Source: Cruorifilaria tuberocauda
Lineage: Eukaryota > Nematoda > Chromadorea > Rhabditida > Onchocercidae
Assembly: GCA_013365365.1 (NCBI GenBank)
Contig: JABVXU010000241.1
Location: 17,862-81,861, forward strand
Direction of reading: 5' to 3'
DNA: 64,000 bases
The first letter of the stretch is position 1. Each line of letters opens with the position of its first letter. The translations under genes and the position numbers were made by a program. This document shows positions 13,282 to 26,800 of the stretch, one piece after another. Below the pieces are notes generated by a model. It did not search any database. It saw only the letters and a program-made list of their open reading frames with translations, and was not told the origin of the DNA.

Positions 13282-16200
13282 ATGTTACCACAACTTCGGC
13301 GATGTCCTATTCGAACTTGTTTGCAGTTATCATCGATTGTGGCATCACGTGAAAACCGTTCATTAGCTACTCTTCGTCGATGCAGCACTGCATCCGATTT
13401 CCGGATTAATGAGTTTACTGATAAATATCTAAGTCACCGGAAGGTCTATTCTATGATTTTCATCTAAAATAAGCTGTACATTAATTATTATCATATTAGG
13501 TATATTATTAGTGAATTGTTTGTTTGATCGCAAGCTTTTCAAAATGATTTCATTCATTTTCAATTAAACCAGTGGATTATTCACTCTTGTTATCCTTTAA
13601 TATAAACAATTAACTGTCCCCCGAAATTTTAGTTAAAAGTTCTTCCAGAAATCAGGCAAAGAACTTTTCGAAATTTGTCACTGATATGAAATAATCGCTG
13701 GGAAAAAGGTTGCTTGAAGATGAAACAATTCATCTCTTCAGTTTGAGAAAATGAATTCTGGAATCTGAAGATAATCTTTTTAGGCTGAATTTACTGAAAA
13801 ATTGGAAATTATCTCTCCCAATCAACAACCAACAATCCCAATATATCGAGTAACAAATTCCGAAGGACAATTTATTGATCCGAATTATGTTTTTGATTTG
13901 ACGAAAGTAAAACTTTAATAGTGATATAAAATTCAAAATATAAGTGAAAAATAAATTCTAATATACTTTCTAAAATGTTCACTAAAAAGTACAAAATGTT
14001 TCGATACTTTCATTTCAGTCAAATTCGTAATAAAACCAAAAAGTCTAATAATAAACTTTCGCTTTTAACTATTGAGAAATATCAAGTTCTCAAACTGATA
14101 ACAAATAAATTTATAGTAAAATCAAGCAAATTAATCCAAATTATTTCCAATGACAGTTCATTAGTGTATTATTAGGCTTGAAATTCTGTCAACTGATAAT
14201 TACAAACTTATCATTTTTAAAGGAATTAGCTGTAAAAATGTATGAAACAATGGTAACCTTACAACATATGGATAAAATTTTATACGATTCACAACGTCAA
14301 GGACGCATTTCGTTTTATCTAACAAACACCGGTGAAGAGGTTTTCACCTTTTATATCTCATTAGAGTTAATTAATCAGTAGTAATTAAAAACTCGAATTA
14401 AATATTAATAAAAAGTCAATTCTTTTTTATTTTATCAAACTTTGAATTCATTCCATTCAGAAAAAGGTCGATGAAATGATTTTATAAGATCTTTTTTTTT
14501 AAATGATTTCAAGAGACATTCCATCTAAAATATGACTTCATTGATAAAGTTGAAAGTTTGAAAATTTTCAATAAGTTCTTTTCTGTAGGGAATAAAGCGA
14601 AGGAAAAAATAAAAGTGCAATTTTTGTTTTAAAATAATTCAACAGTAAAATGATCTGATTTTTTCAACCTATATTTTTTAGGCAGCTCAAGTCGGTTCAG
14701 CAGCAGCTCTTCATGATGATGACCTGATGTATGGGCAATACCGGGAAGCTGGCACGTTGCTATACCGAGGTTTTCCATTGGAAAACTTCATGAATCAATG
14801 TTACGGAAATGCTAAAGATATCGGTGAATTCTGCAACTAATATTTGAAAAACGAATAAAACTAAATGTATTGAAGTTTATTAGTTATAGTTTATTAATTT
14901 ATTATATTAATTATTAATTATGCTTAATAAAATAATTTAACAACATTCTTCCATTTCTAATTTGCAGTAAATATTCAAAGAATTAATCAAGCTTTGATTT
15001 GAGATTAATTCAAGAGATAAAATTTTTTAACTAAAAGTATTTTCCTAAAAATATTAATAAAGTCTAAAAAAATATTTGAGGAAAATGTTCATTTTATCTC
15101 ATCTTATATTCTATTAGTTAATTCTAACTGTATTTTGCTATTCGAGAAATTCAAAAATGCATGAAATTTTATTTCAGGTGGCGGAAAACAAATGCCAATA
15201 CATTATGGCTCAGCGGAACATCATTATGTAACAATATCATCACCATTAGCTACACAATTACCTCAAGCAGTCGGTTCTGCATATGCATTTAAAAGGTTCA
15301 CTGAAATGCAAAAAGTGTATTAACTTTATGATGTAAACAATTTAAGTGATAAAATGATAACGTATAGAATGGTTACTGATAATATCGCTTGCTAATGATT
15401 GCATTTGTTGGCAGCTGAGACAAACTGTGCTCACTGATAAGATGATAAGAGCTTTTTTTGATGTTTTGCACTGTTTTATTTGCTAATGAACTTTCGGACG
15501 TCGAATCGCAGTACTCGAACTAGACGTTAATAGACGTTATGCGTCAAGGCGTTGTTCAGATTTCTGAAAATAAATGCCAATGGCAATTTTCGTCATAAAT
15601 TGTAGTACTGATGTATTCAGAGAGGGAAATGGTCGAATAGTCGTGGCATATTTCGGTGAAGGTGCAGCATCAGAAGGTGACACTCACGGAGCGATGAATA
15701 TGGCTTCCACAATGGTTGTGAACTTCACCAGTTTGAATGATACATGATTGAAAACAGGGAGAATTATGATCTGTTTTTAAATAAGTGATTTAAGTTTACT
15801 TTTTAAAATGATTCCAATTAATTTATGAGTCTAAAAATTATTCCAGAAATGCCCAGTAATATTTTTTTGTCGTAATAATGGCTACGCAATCAGTACGCCG
15901 GCAACGGAACAGTATGCCGGTGATGGTATCAGTGGTAGAGCTACCGGATATGGCATTCATGCGATACGGTATTTCCTTACATTTAAAAAATTCTTCTAAT
16001 CCAAGAATTAATTAATTTTTCCAATCGATTATATTTTACTTTTACATTAAAAAAGTTTACGTTTGCTAATAAGATAGGTTTTTAGAATTGAAATTGCGTA
16101 TTAGACAAACAAATGATGACAAATGTTGAAGCAGTAGAAATACTGCTAGACAGACAAAATAAATCAAAGAATTTCTTAGTATGATGGAAACATTGTTACA

Positions 16201-17125
16201 GGGTTGATGGTAATGATCTTATTGCTGTATACAATGCTACTAAGGCAGCTAGGGAAATAGCTGCGCAAAATGAGCCTGTCCTTGTTGAAGCTATGACTTA
16301 TCGCATAAGTCATCACTCAACATCCGACGATTCGACTGCTTATCGGTAATTTTTCATTCCCGCTCTTTCTACTCAAGCAATTTATAGTTAATTATCACTT
16401 AGTTGATTAATTGGAAAAAGAATTATTTGCAGTCCTAATGAAGAAGTTAACACATGGCATGAGAAGGATAATCCAATCACTCGATTTCGAATAATTCTTC
16501 AAAATAAGGGATGGTGGAGTGATGAGGAAGAAGTAGTATATCAGGAACAGGTAAGTAACACTATGAAAGCGCTTCTTTCCTCATCTCCCTGAAACATTTT
16601 CGCTTTGAAATGATAAGAATTTGCAGGTGAAGAAAGAAATCATGAAGGCTTTCTTGTATGCCGAAAAAGTACCGAAACCAAATATTTTAAGCATGTTTGA
16701 TGATGTTTATAAGGTGAGAATGAATTTTTATTTTTGTATCATAGATTTTCAATTTGATAACCTAAATTCGATCAAATGCTGGAATAAAAGTAATAAAGTA
16801 ACAATTTCGGCTAAACGAATTCTAACTACTTGACGATAGATGTCTGAGAGTTTAAATGACTTAGACATTAAATGATAGGAGCCAAGCCTCGATCAATCTT
16901 TGCATTAATATCTAAATGATCAAGAACAAGTCTTCCTCAACCTCTCCACTTTTCATCCATTAGGAGATTCCTACAGGTAATTCATTTCACTTGCTATACA
17001 TTTAGAAATTGTTAAATAATTTGCAGGAGATGCCGAAGCACTTGCAAGAGCAACGTGACGAGCTTGCAGAACATCTGAACAACTATGGCAAATATTATCC
17101 ACTGAAGGATTTCAAAAGCGATTAA
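13282..17125 (+). CDS. BCKDHA: Branched-chain 2-oxoacid dehydrogenase E1 alpha, mitochondrial
   Basis: Thiamine-diphosphate-dependent E1 alpha subunit of the complex that decarboxylates the 2-oxoacids of Leu, Ile and Val. Exons: 13282-13443, 13784-13906, 14223-14339, 14682-14823, 15178-15295, 15621-15714, 15847-15968, 16202-16345, 16433-16550, 16627-16713, 17027-17125; phases match, giving 441 aa, normal for the family. The first ~50 residues ([16 protein letters not shown]...) form a basic Ser/Arg-rich presequence. The cofactor motif begins GEGAASEGD and ends CRNNGYAIS. The regulatory loop [16 protein letters not shown] lies at about residues 326-341. The C terminus is [18 protein letters not shown]. 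An in-frame ATG at 13171 exists, but it sits before a strong acceptor-like TTTTCAG, so 13282 is preferred. The gene is convergent with SKP1. Confidence 0.98.
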
Positions 17126-18038
17126 TATTTTTTGGTAAAATTACCCCATTGGATCAATTTTGTAATCCAACAAAGAAAAAGAAGCCTTATAACGATAGAT
17201 AATTTGCACTCTTCCATCACAGTACTGGAAGTCATTCCTTGATCTTACAATCGTTGTTAATTTTAGACGAAGGAAGATCACCGTTCCTCAAACCTTAGTC
17301 CTTTTTACCACTCTGGCCTCTTTTATAATAGACAGTGCCTACAGCTGCACAAATACATCAAATATGTTAACAATTAATTATTTCCATACATAAATTGCTA
17401 CTCGATCTTCTGAAATATGCCAGAACCGTTTGCCCTATTCAACTAGATAAACTCCCAAATTGCGAAGTAGTACTTCAACAACATAACCCATTACTTTGAC
17501 ATAATTAATTACCGAAATGCAGTTATTTGTCAACTATTATTTCGATAGTTCAAAAAAGCATAAATAAATAATAACCGACCATCCATCTTATCTAAATCGA
17601 ATCAGAATTAAATCCCACTAAGATACTTCAAAAATCCGACAACAGTTATACACACCGCTTCCAATGCAAAATAATTCAAGGATAAATCTTTTTCGAGACA
17701 TTAATAATATAAATGTCAGTGCCAACTCAGTTTGCGATAGTTTATTGAATACATGAAAGAAATAAAGCATATATAGCACATGTGACACAATATTCATCAA
17801 CGTTCAAATCAGTTTTTTGGTGCTTAAGGAAAAAGAGAAATTAGAAAAAGAAGAGCATGATATAAGCTCAAGAACTGATTTGAAAAGAAATCAAAACTAG
17901 TGTGAAATATGATTGTTACATTTTGCAGTTAATGGTTAAAACAAAGAATCAACTGAAATGTATTTTTACATTCAATAAAATGAACTTAGAGCTTCACTAT
18001 CGCGTATCATTTTTCGAGACAAGTAGAATCACATCGTC
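17126..18038. other. Convergent intergenic, BCKDHA and SKP1 3' ends
   Basis: About 0.9 kb between two convergent 3' ends. It is AT-rich, with an AATAAA-like run near 17560, and no coding signal was seen on either strand. Confidence 0.6.
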
Positions 18039-19881
18039 TCAGTCTTCGCACCATGCATTTTCCTTCCGAATCTGGAAAAGGTATCAAATTCAAAAATGTA
18101 TTATAGCAAATTATTTATTCAAATATATTTATAGCGATAAATCCTAGAAAACAATTCCAAGAAAGCAATTAGTTTTTTGAAAATTCAGTATTTTATCATC
18201 AAGATTAAAAAGAAAGAAAAAAATTATGACTAAAAGTTAAAGTTGGGATCAACAGTTTTATCGCGTAATGAAGATAGGAACATGTGATTCATTAAGGCAT
18301 ATAGCATGGTCCTCATCGTTTGGAATCAAGTAAAACTTCTAAGCAAATCAACGGCTAGATATGAACAGCATGCGGTGGCGCAATCAAAATATGTGATGTT
18401 TTTTAATCAAAAAATATTGGGTAAAGGGTCACAATACTAGTATAAAATAATATCAATTTCAAAAATCCTCCAACCTGTTCTTCTTCTTCTGGAGTGAAGT
18501 CATTCTTAATGTTAAAAGTCCTTCGAATTTCTTCCGGTGATTTGCCTTTAATCATATTAGCTACTGTCTTGCATGTTACATCCAGCAATCCCTTAATGTC
18601 CAAATAATTTGCTGCCTGAAATATTTCTATATATTTTTTATAACAATATTTATTGCACTAATAAATCCGAAAAGATAATATGCCGCAGTAAACTTCTGGC
18701 TGATTCACAATCATAGCTTATTTCTTATTCAATAATTTTCGTGGATTTGCTTATAAAGTAAGTATTTCGAAAACACAATATCTTACCTATCATAAATCTA
18801 TCAAAAAAAAATATTGATCGTTAGAGAGATCTGATACGGAACATTGATGTCAAATTTTTGTGAAGAGATTAAAATTTTAAATTTCCATTGTCGGTGGATC
18901 GAAATTTGTATAGTTAAGATCAACACTCAAAAATTCACAAGAATTATAAAATTTTGCCTATAATAAATGAAGATCTATATAATCAACAATCAAACCGATG
19001 AAAGAAACTAAGGACTTGCCAGAATAAGCTCAAACAATGTGCCTTGATCGACTTTAAGAAATTCAACATCCCATGATGAAATGTCGTCAGTGCGCTTCTC
19101 TTTATTATCATTATCTTCTGGAGGGATCGGATCATCTTTATGATACTCACACCAATGGATAACCTGGAAATTAATGCCATCGTAATAAAAACATTCAGAC
19201 GAATTTAGATACAATTTCAGCCAAAATTTTTTCAACAGAAACCAAAAAAACTTGATAAGTGAATTAACAGCAATTACAATTTTTGTTACATCTCTTTCAT
19301 ATCATAGTGTAAACGAAACGAATCTCATTAACGCTACGCAAGAGTAAAGAATTAATAATATTTCCAAGACATAATTTCAGTCCAGTGATAAGGATAATAA
19401 CCGTAATGTTTTGTAACAATTTGTTAATGATTTTAAGTATACTTTCTTTTTTCTAACCTTTTTGAGAATAGCTGAGTTAACGCTCTGTAGTGGGATACCC
19501 TCAACCATATCAATATCTCCTCCGTCTTGATTATCCATTCCCAGATCTATAATTGAGAAGATATGCTAGAAATTACATATCTCTGAAGTAGAATATATAC
19601 GCATCACACAAAATAACTCTAAACTTCGTAGTTTAAAAGTGGGTATGTGGCAATATTGCGGAAATTAAGATTATTCTCTATCTGTTATATATCCTAAGCT
19701 TTGGAATTTCAGATCCGATCCCAACCTACTAATATAGTTTCTACAAATCTTTTGTCAACTCACCTTGAAGCATTGTGTTGATTGTCGTTGACAATCTGAT
19801 TACATTTCGATCAACTTCGAATGTTTCATTGTCAGATGATATTAGCGAAATTTTCTGTTGCCCAGTTTTCTGCTCACTCAT
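18039..19881 (-). CDS. SKP1: SKP1, SCF ubiquitin ligase adaptor
   Basis: Links F-box proteins to cullin-1 in SCF E3 ligases. Exons on the minus strand: 19881-19764, 19546-19458, 19163-19020, 18615-18475, 18071-18039; they join in frame to 174 aa. The BTB/POZ-like N terminus ([19 protein letters not shown], then [20 protein letters not shown]) is followed by an acidic loop ([20 protein letters not shown]). The SKP1 dimerisation domain follows: [60 protein letters not shown], and the last exon [10 protein letters not shown]. That 33-base last exon is essential because the exon before it otherwise reads into intron. Intron 3 uses a GC donor. Nematodes often have many SKP1-related paralogues; this copy is the canonical, conserved type. 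Confidence 0.97.
18616..19019 (-). other. GC-AG intron in SKP1
   Basis: On the minus strand, exon 3 ends ATTCTG and the intron begins GCAAGT at 19019; it ends in CAG at 18616. Only this junction restores the conserved LFELILAANYLDI peptide. No GT donor in the neighbourhood keeps that sequence. Confidence 0.85.
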
Positions 19882-19913
19882 TTTGACTAGTAGTGCAATT
19901 GATTTGAGATAAC

Positions 19914-19924
19914 ACCTAAAAATT
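19914..19924 (-). promoter_or_regulatory. Candidate trans-splice acceptor for SKP1
   Basis: On the minus strand, AATTTTTAG precedes the SKP1 ATG by 34 bases, with no upstream coding exon. It matches nematode spliced-leader acceptors in form; inferred only. Confidence 0.45.
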
Positions 19925-21119
19925 TTTACTTCAAGTCTCAATAGTTGTACAGAACTGCACTCCAGCAAGCAGAACGGAATAACAAAAATGGTTAAGACTA
20001 TTTAGACTTATTACATTCTCTTCAACAAAATCAATGGATTTTTCAAAATTCAAATATTAATTTCCCTCAAGAAATTCGAGCCAATCATAAATCATAAATC
20101 CCACGCATTCCAAAAAAGCATTCTAGCATTTAAAAAAAGAGGAAAAAACAAAGTTAAAATTGTTTTTAGGGAACAAGATATGGAAGGGACGATAAGAAGA
20201 TAAAGGATACTCTCAATTTACAACGAATAATAGGTGATTTCTTCGATTAGTTGATCAAGATATCTTTTGTGATCGAATCAAGCTTTAACCAAATAATAGG
20301 CGTTCTGGAAATTAACGGATAAGGGAAGATGAATTAAGATAAATACAACTGAACAATGTCAATTTGAGCAATGAATCCTTGAAGAGTAGGTTATTGAATA
20401 AGTTGAAGTACAAGTAGACTGTCATTAAATATCTGTCACTGGATAACCATAACCAGAGAGTTTATATACAATTAGAAATTAAAATTTTCCACGTGGTTAT
20501 ATTGATATTTATCACAATCAACAATTCGCTTCATATTTTCTTGAAGAATGGAATGATACAAGCAATTTTTCAAATCACGATAACCTCTACATTTTAATAC
20601 TAGACAAGAACTAGAAAGCCAAAAAAAACAGCATCGCAGATTAATCGAGAGTCCGAAATCTATCACGATTATACACACTGAGATCACCCGTATAGCCCAT
20701 TAGACTAATGGAGCATTCAAATAAGAATTCCAATCAATGTAGTGAAAATGGAACTGAATGTTTCCAACGTTTTTACTTTGTTCATTAGTTCCATTTTTGT
20801 TGGTGTTATATGGAACATATTGTTTTTTTGAAAATAATAGCCATCAAACTATCTTAATTTCTCTACTCGTTACTAAATGATTTTGAGCCAATTTATTTTT
20901 GGTTTCCCTTATTTGCTACTGATTCATCCTTGGCTTGACTGATATTTCGAAGATGTGTCATTTCACGAAATCACTCAACTTGACAGTGTGAACTAATGTA
21001 GCACGTAACAGATAACATTAGAAACGTGACGTTGGGTAAGGAAAGTTATGAATTTATTCACAGTCCTTCTACATGATATTCTAACAGTACTACAACTAAA
21101 TTCATCATGATGATCACAA

Positions 21120-21238
21120 ACACGCTGCGCCATGTCCTATCACCCTGCAACATCCAAAATCCCCGAATCACGTGGGAGACGTGATTCCCCACCTCTCCTC
21201 CCGCGCCCCGAACAGTCATAAACCACCCGGTACCGTAC
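21120..21238. promoter_or_regulatory. GC-rich block with CACGTG/ACGTGATT palindrome
   Basis: A sharp GC-rich island in AT-rich DNA. It contains an inverted repeat, GAATCACGT (21165-21173) and ACGTGATTC (21179-21187), separated by 5 bases and including an E-box CACGTG, followed by a pyrimidine/C-rich run (CCCCACCTCTCCTCCCGCGC). It lies about 1.3 kb upstream of SKP1 and 2.6 kb upstream of REV1. A promoter/enhancer or small RNA is possible; function is inferred from composition only. Confidence 0.4.
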
Positions 21239-23836
21239 CAAATTTAAATTTATATGACCGAGATAGATTGTTGCAGCACAAATTTCCATTAAATTTCAAT
21301 GTTGAATATATCGCTCTAACATTGAAAGGATTTCTGATAAATATGTGATGATCTATGAATAAGGAGAAGTAGGCCTTTGCAGATTTTCTTTTTCAAGACT
21401 TAATTTTAAAAAGAGTTATTTATCAGAAAAGATGATTCGGTGGTTTCAGCGTTGGGAAAGACGAAAAAAAAAGATTTCGGAATTGTTCGGTCAGTTGAAG
21501 AGTTCGAAAATATCCTGATATCTCATATCCCAAATATATGAACAATGCTTTGAACTGCTAATAAAGATCCTCAAAAAAGTGGAAGATCTGATAAGGTCTG
21601 ATATAATGCGAGTGATAAGTATTATAACAATTTCAGATTGCAGCAATTTTACTGAATTTGAATTGAATTTAATTCTCTAATTAAATTAAATTTCTGCTTA
21701 TAAAATGATATTTGATAAAAAGTAATTTAATTTGATGAAGTTACTTCATATAACATTGCGAACATAATTTCGTAAATATTACCATATCGGTGTTCCATAA
21801 TATGACCAGATCTCATATAGTTCCAGGAGAATATCAGAGATTTTCCAGCATATAATTTATTTTTAATATGCAATAATCTATGAATATTAGCAGATATATC
21901 ATCATCTTTCTAGAGGGTTATTATGACTATCCCATATTTAGCATATTTTAGCCAAAATTCCGTCCAGAATCCCCTAATCTCTCCGTGTAACCTTGAATTA
22001 GCAATTCAATTATCAATGATTTTATTCTATAAACTCTTCCCCAAAGTAAAAATATCATGTAGCCTAGACTTCATATTACTCTCCACTTTGCCTTCAATAT
22101 AGCCATATCGAAGTGATCTTTGAAATGTTAAACTAATCCTTCTCATGTAGCTGAAGCTTTTTGATGCCATTAGTTAAGATATCTTAACGAATTAATCGAA
22201 CAAATCATTTGCTCATTCATTCAGAGCATTACAAATTTGAGAATATTCTTGTTCTTCTTCTCAGGTTCTATTTCACAGTCAATTTTAATTTTGTTTTTTC
22301 TTTCTATTTTTGGAACACAGAGTGTAACACTTCTTGATCTTTTTGATGAATTTTTTAAGGGAAATTGTTTGAATTTCGGACTTTAACATTTCTCTTTTCT
22401 TCAAAACGATGTAATGGGAATGTGATTACAAAACATGAAGACATGCCTTATGAATTTTTGTACCAGCTCTAACCATTCATTTTAACATTTTCTGTCGGAA
22501 CTTCTTTTTATTATCGAATTTTCTATTGCTTATATGAAAAACAATTCTTTGATGGCTTTTGATGAAGTGCAAATTCTTGCCGGTTTAATTAGTGGAAATT
22601 CTAAAATATTACGGTTTTATTGAACCTCAACCCGATTGATAGCCGTGTTTAGTTAAGTTGAATAAATTTAAATTAAATTAAGCGAAAAACTAACAAAGAA
22701 AAATAATTAAACAAGTTAAGCTATTTAGCTTGAAATTCATTGGAAGTCATTTTCTTTTTTCTCCATGAGAACGATCCATGTCATTTCTTTGTTCCCACAA
22801 AATGACAGCTCAAACAAAAACAGTAAATAATCGATTTATGAGCTGTATTATTAAATATTGTATGCAAATCAGTAATTACTTCATTGATTATTACATTCAG
22901 CAATGTTGACATCAGTGAACATCAAAAATGGATTCAGTACTGAATCTAAAACATTCATCATCAGTTCTCTTCTTTTCATTTAATTGTTTCGAATCATTCA
23001 AACATATATAGAATTCCGCCCACTTCGTAAAGCCTTTTTAGATTCTTGTCTCTTTATTTAAGGTTTCTAAATTAAATTACAGAGATAGATTCGAAAATTG
23101 TGATCCAAATGGTGGAATTATATTTTCTATAGCAGCAATTTATGAGTGAATGTTTGCTCCAGTACGATGCACACATATGTTTGTTTGTTTATTATTTTTA
23201 ACTGATATATTTGAAAGTTTTTTTTAAAATAAATTACAAGAAATTCTTTGTAGTTCGATGCATGGTTTCATAATGTTTTTTGAAATTAACAAACATAACA
23301 AGATATTTCCAATAAAATATTTCAGCATAAGCTACAACCAATAGTTTACCGGATTGAATCGGTTGTTGAATAAGCGTCATTTACGCAAGAGACGTCGTTC
23401 GGTTATCGTTGGCACTTCGTTAAATTTTTCTCTTTTCTTTTTGAAGGGCAATTTTTAAGTTATTTTTTTGTCATCAAATTCCAAAAATTTGATTTTGGGA
23501 ACAATAAGCGCTACTTGCGAAATGAACAACAATGGGAGATTCAGTTTGAAGATGTACTTAGAGAAAGAAGTACTTGATGACACATTATAAATGACGCGAT
23601 GATCTTACTCGGCATAAGATAACTGTAAAAAGATTCAATTTGGTATACATAGAGGGATTTAATGGGGGAAACGGAAACACGAAAACCTGATAATTTGATG
23701 TAACAGTCGTTCTTCATAAAATTCTCTAGATGCTAATTCCCTTTTCTTTGATTCCATTAGAATGAATGCAAAATCCGTTAAATATAACGTTTCAGCGTCG
23801 TTCTACGTAATTTTTCATTCGAAAGATTAACCTCCG

Positions 23837-26800
23837 ATGTATTGTAATGGTGAAGGAAATGATAATGAAGAAGAGGAAAGCCGTGCTGAGCAATGGGTGA
23901 GTTGGAATTTTAAAAATTGCTGCATCTTTTTTCAATCTTCAATGAAAAAGAAAAAATGTAGGGCAGAGATTTGTAAGATATGAGAAAAATAATCTATGAA
24001 TTGTGCTTAAAAGAATGAGACAGAATTCAGTTATCATTTCGAAATTCTTTATACTTAAATTTTTATAACAAAATAAACGTTAGCCTTAAATTTCTGTTAA
24101 CAACTTAAGGTCGAATGAGCAAAATAAATGGTCAAAAGATTATTTTTATAGTCCGTAGTTTGGAATATTTGATTGCCGTATCCGGTAAGTGACGGCTTTG
24201 CTAAGGGAATCCGGTATTCCGTAAATTAAACTAAGTTTCCTGTTTCTAAGAGCTCTGCCAATACAGTTTCATTAGGTTATCACTTTTTAGTCCATTTTCA
24301 ATGTTTCGTTTTTATATTTTTCTTCAAAACTATCAATTTCAGCAAAATTACATGGAGACGAAAAAGGCTAAACTTCAATATCAAATAAATGTATTGAACA
24401 AGCAAAAGAGCATTTCTTCAATTTTTGAAGGCATTTCAATTTTCGTTAATGGTTATACAGGTAATTTACTTTATTTTTTATAAGAAAAAAGTAATCAAGT
24501 TTTGGGGGTGATTTCGGATGAAGACTCTGTTGTTATTGAAATTTATGATTGTGAATATGTAAGGAAGTGAAAATCTCTAGAATATTTCTTATGGATGAAC
24601 TAAAAATATACGACTGCATAAGCGGTTAATGTAAGGAAATCATAAAAGCCTGTAAGTGATTTTCACGGCTGACAGTAAAATGAAAGCAGTATAGATCTAC
24701 ATTAATGAAACGAAATGATTTTTCCACTTCCTATTATATGATGTTATCTAATGACGAATGTATTATTGATGAATGCGTTCAAATTTGGTACTTGCATAAA
24801 TTTAGATCCACCAGCTGCAGAATTGCGAAAATTAATACATTTACATGGTGGTGAATTTCATATTTATTACAAATATGGCACTACAACCTATACAGTTGCC
24901 ACGCATTTAGCTACTGCTAAAGCGAAGAAGCTCCGGAAAGAAGAGAAAATCATTCATCCGAGATGGCTTACGGATAGGTTACCTTATAAATTATTGATGA
25001 CTTAGCTCTGTTATTATATTACTGAAATCTATCTTTTCATTTAATTGTTATGAATTGTTTGAAATGAAGCGATCATAATATGAATATTAGATCATAATAG
25101 AAACGATTTAACTCATCAAGAAAATTTTCACATTTATAGTGTTAAAGTAGGGATGCGGTTACGTGAAGACGATTACTTGTTGTATAAGGATGGTGTGCTG
25201 CAAACAGCTGTAGCAAAACGATTTAAAGTTGGGAGTTACAGTAATTCAAAAGGAGCACGAAGTGCTGCAAATGATCCAAACTTTGTGAGCAACTTTTATG
25301 AAAGGTAAAATTTTCTTATTTGATATAATTTTTCTAGAAATGATGCTCGATTTAGTAGATTGCTGGTAACACAAAAATTTGATAAGCAAATAGTAATTAT
25401 TTAGAAGAACCAATAATTTTTCTTCCCAATTACCAAAAGTACCGGTTTTCTTTTTTCTCAATTTATTTCATAACAAATTTGTCGCTGATTAAAAATAAAG
25501 TGGATTTTTAGATCTCGTCTACATCTAATTTCAACTTTGGCACAAGAGATGAAAAATTATATAAACGAGCTAAGGGAAAATCAAACTGGTAATTTTCCTT
25601 CGCGAATGCACATACAGGATTTGGTTGATAAAAACTTTGCTAAGTGAGCAAATTATTTTTGGAATATTCAAATTCATTTAATTCGTCACTTTTCAATGTG
25701 CATGTTAGGAATATTTTAGTAAAATATGTTATTCTCAAGAAATGGAACTAAATTGCATTTTGGTCTATAGCACATGTGCATAAGTATGAAAATCCTTTTA
25801 TGGTATCACACATTACTCATGATACTATGTGATGAATTATTTCAATTTTTTAGTTCTCCAAAAGAAACCATTTGCCACATAGACCTGGATTGTTTTTTTG
25901 TGTCAGTAGCATTAAGAACACATCCGGAACTGATTGGCAAACCGGTGGCCATTACTCATTCCAGAGTAATCTTTACAGATATTTGATAATTATTTAATTA
26001 GTAGTTGGGATTGTTTTGGCCATTTCTCACAACACACTTTCGCTTAGTGATGCAACTGACAAAATATTGTTTGGTTCCATTAATTTAGATTACGAAGTCT
26101 TATTTTATCAGTGAGTGAAATTAAAGTAAAATTTTCTGGTTAGTTTGAAAAAACATGTTCGCAATTTGCTCATTTCGATTATTGCTTGATAATACGATAA
26201 TATACAATCAGATAGTCATCAAAACAATATTTTTATTCTATTTTATTAGAGAATTAGTTTTATTTTCTCGAATTATCGTAATTTATCATTTGTGTTCTTT
26301 TTAAGGGCATAGAAGGTGCTGGTATGTCTGAAATTGCATCATGTAGTTATGAAGCTCGGGCACACGGAGTCCGTAATGGCTGTTTTATTAAAGATGCGCG
26401 GAAGGCCTGTCCAGATCTCATTTGTCTCCCTTATCAGTTTGATGATTATCGACACATTTCAAAAGAAATCTATTCAATTTTATCAGGGTTAGTTGCCGAA
26501 TCTGTAATTTTAGTGATGTTTATTTTAGCATGTTTAATGCTAAAACAAGTGTTTGAAAGTTTTGAAGACATTTTTAGTCTATTAAGAGGTGTTGAAAATT
26601 TATATAGCATTAATTGAATCTGAAGCTAGAATGAAGAACCCGTCTGGCTCATTATATATATATAAATAGATAATGGATACTCACTTAGAATTATATTCAT
26701 GTTACCACGGTTTTTCCTTATATAGTCCATTCGTTTTTTATAAGTGACTGACTTCTGCATATATCGCCTAATGTTTTGAGCTGAAAATGAGCAGAAAACA

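Larger units (their letters stand above)
19882..23836. other. Divergent intergenic, SKP1 and REV1 5' ends
   Basis: About 4 kb between two divergently transcribed genes, so both promoters should lie here. Most is AT-rich without reading frames of note. The exception is a roughly 115-base GC-rich block at 21120-21238. GTTTCAG at 23789-23795 could be a trans-splice acceptor 41 bases before the REV1 ATG. Confidence 0.6.
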
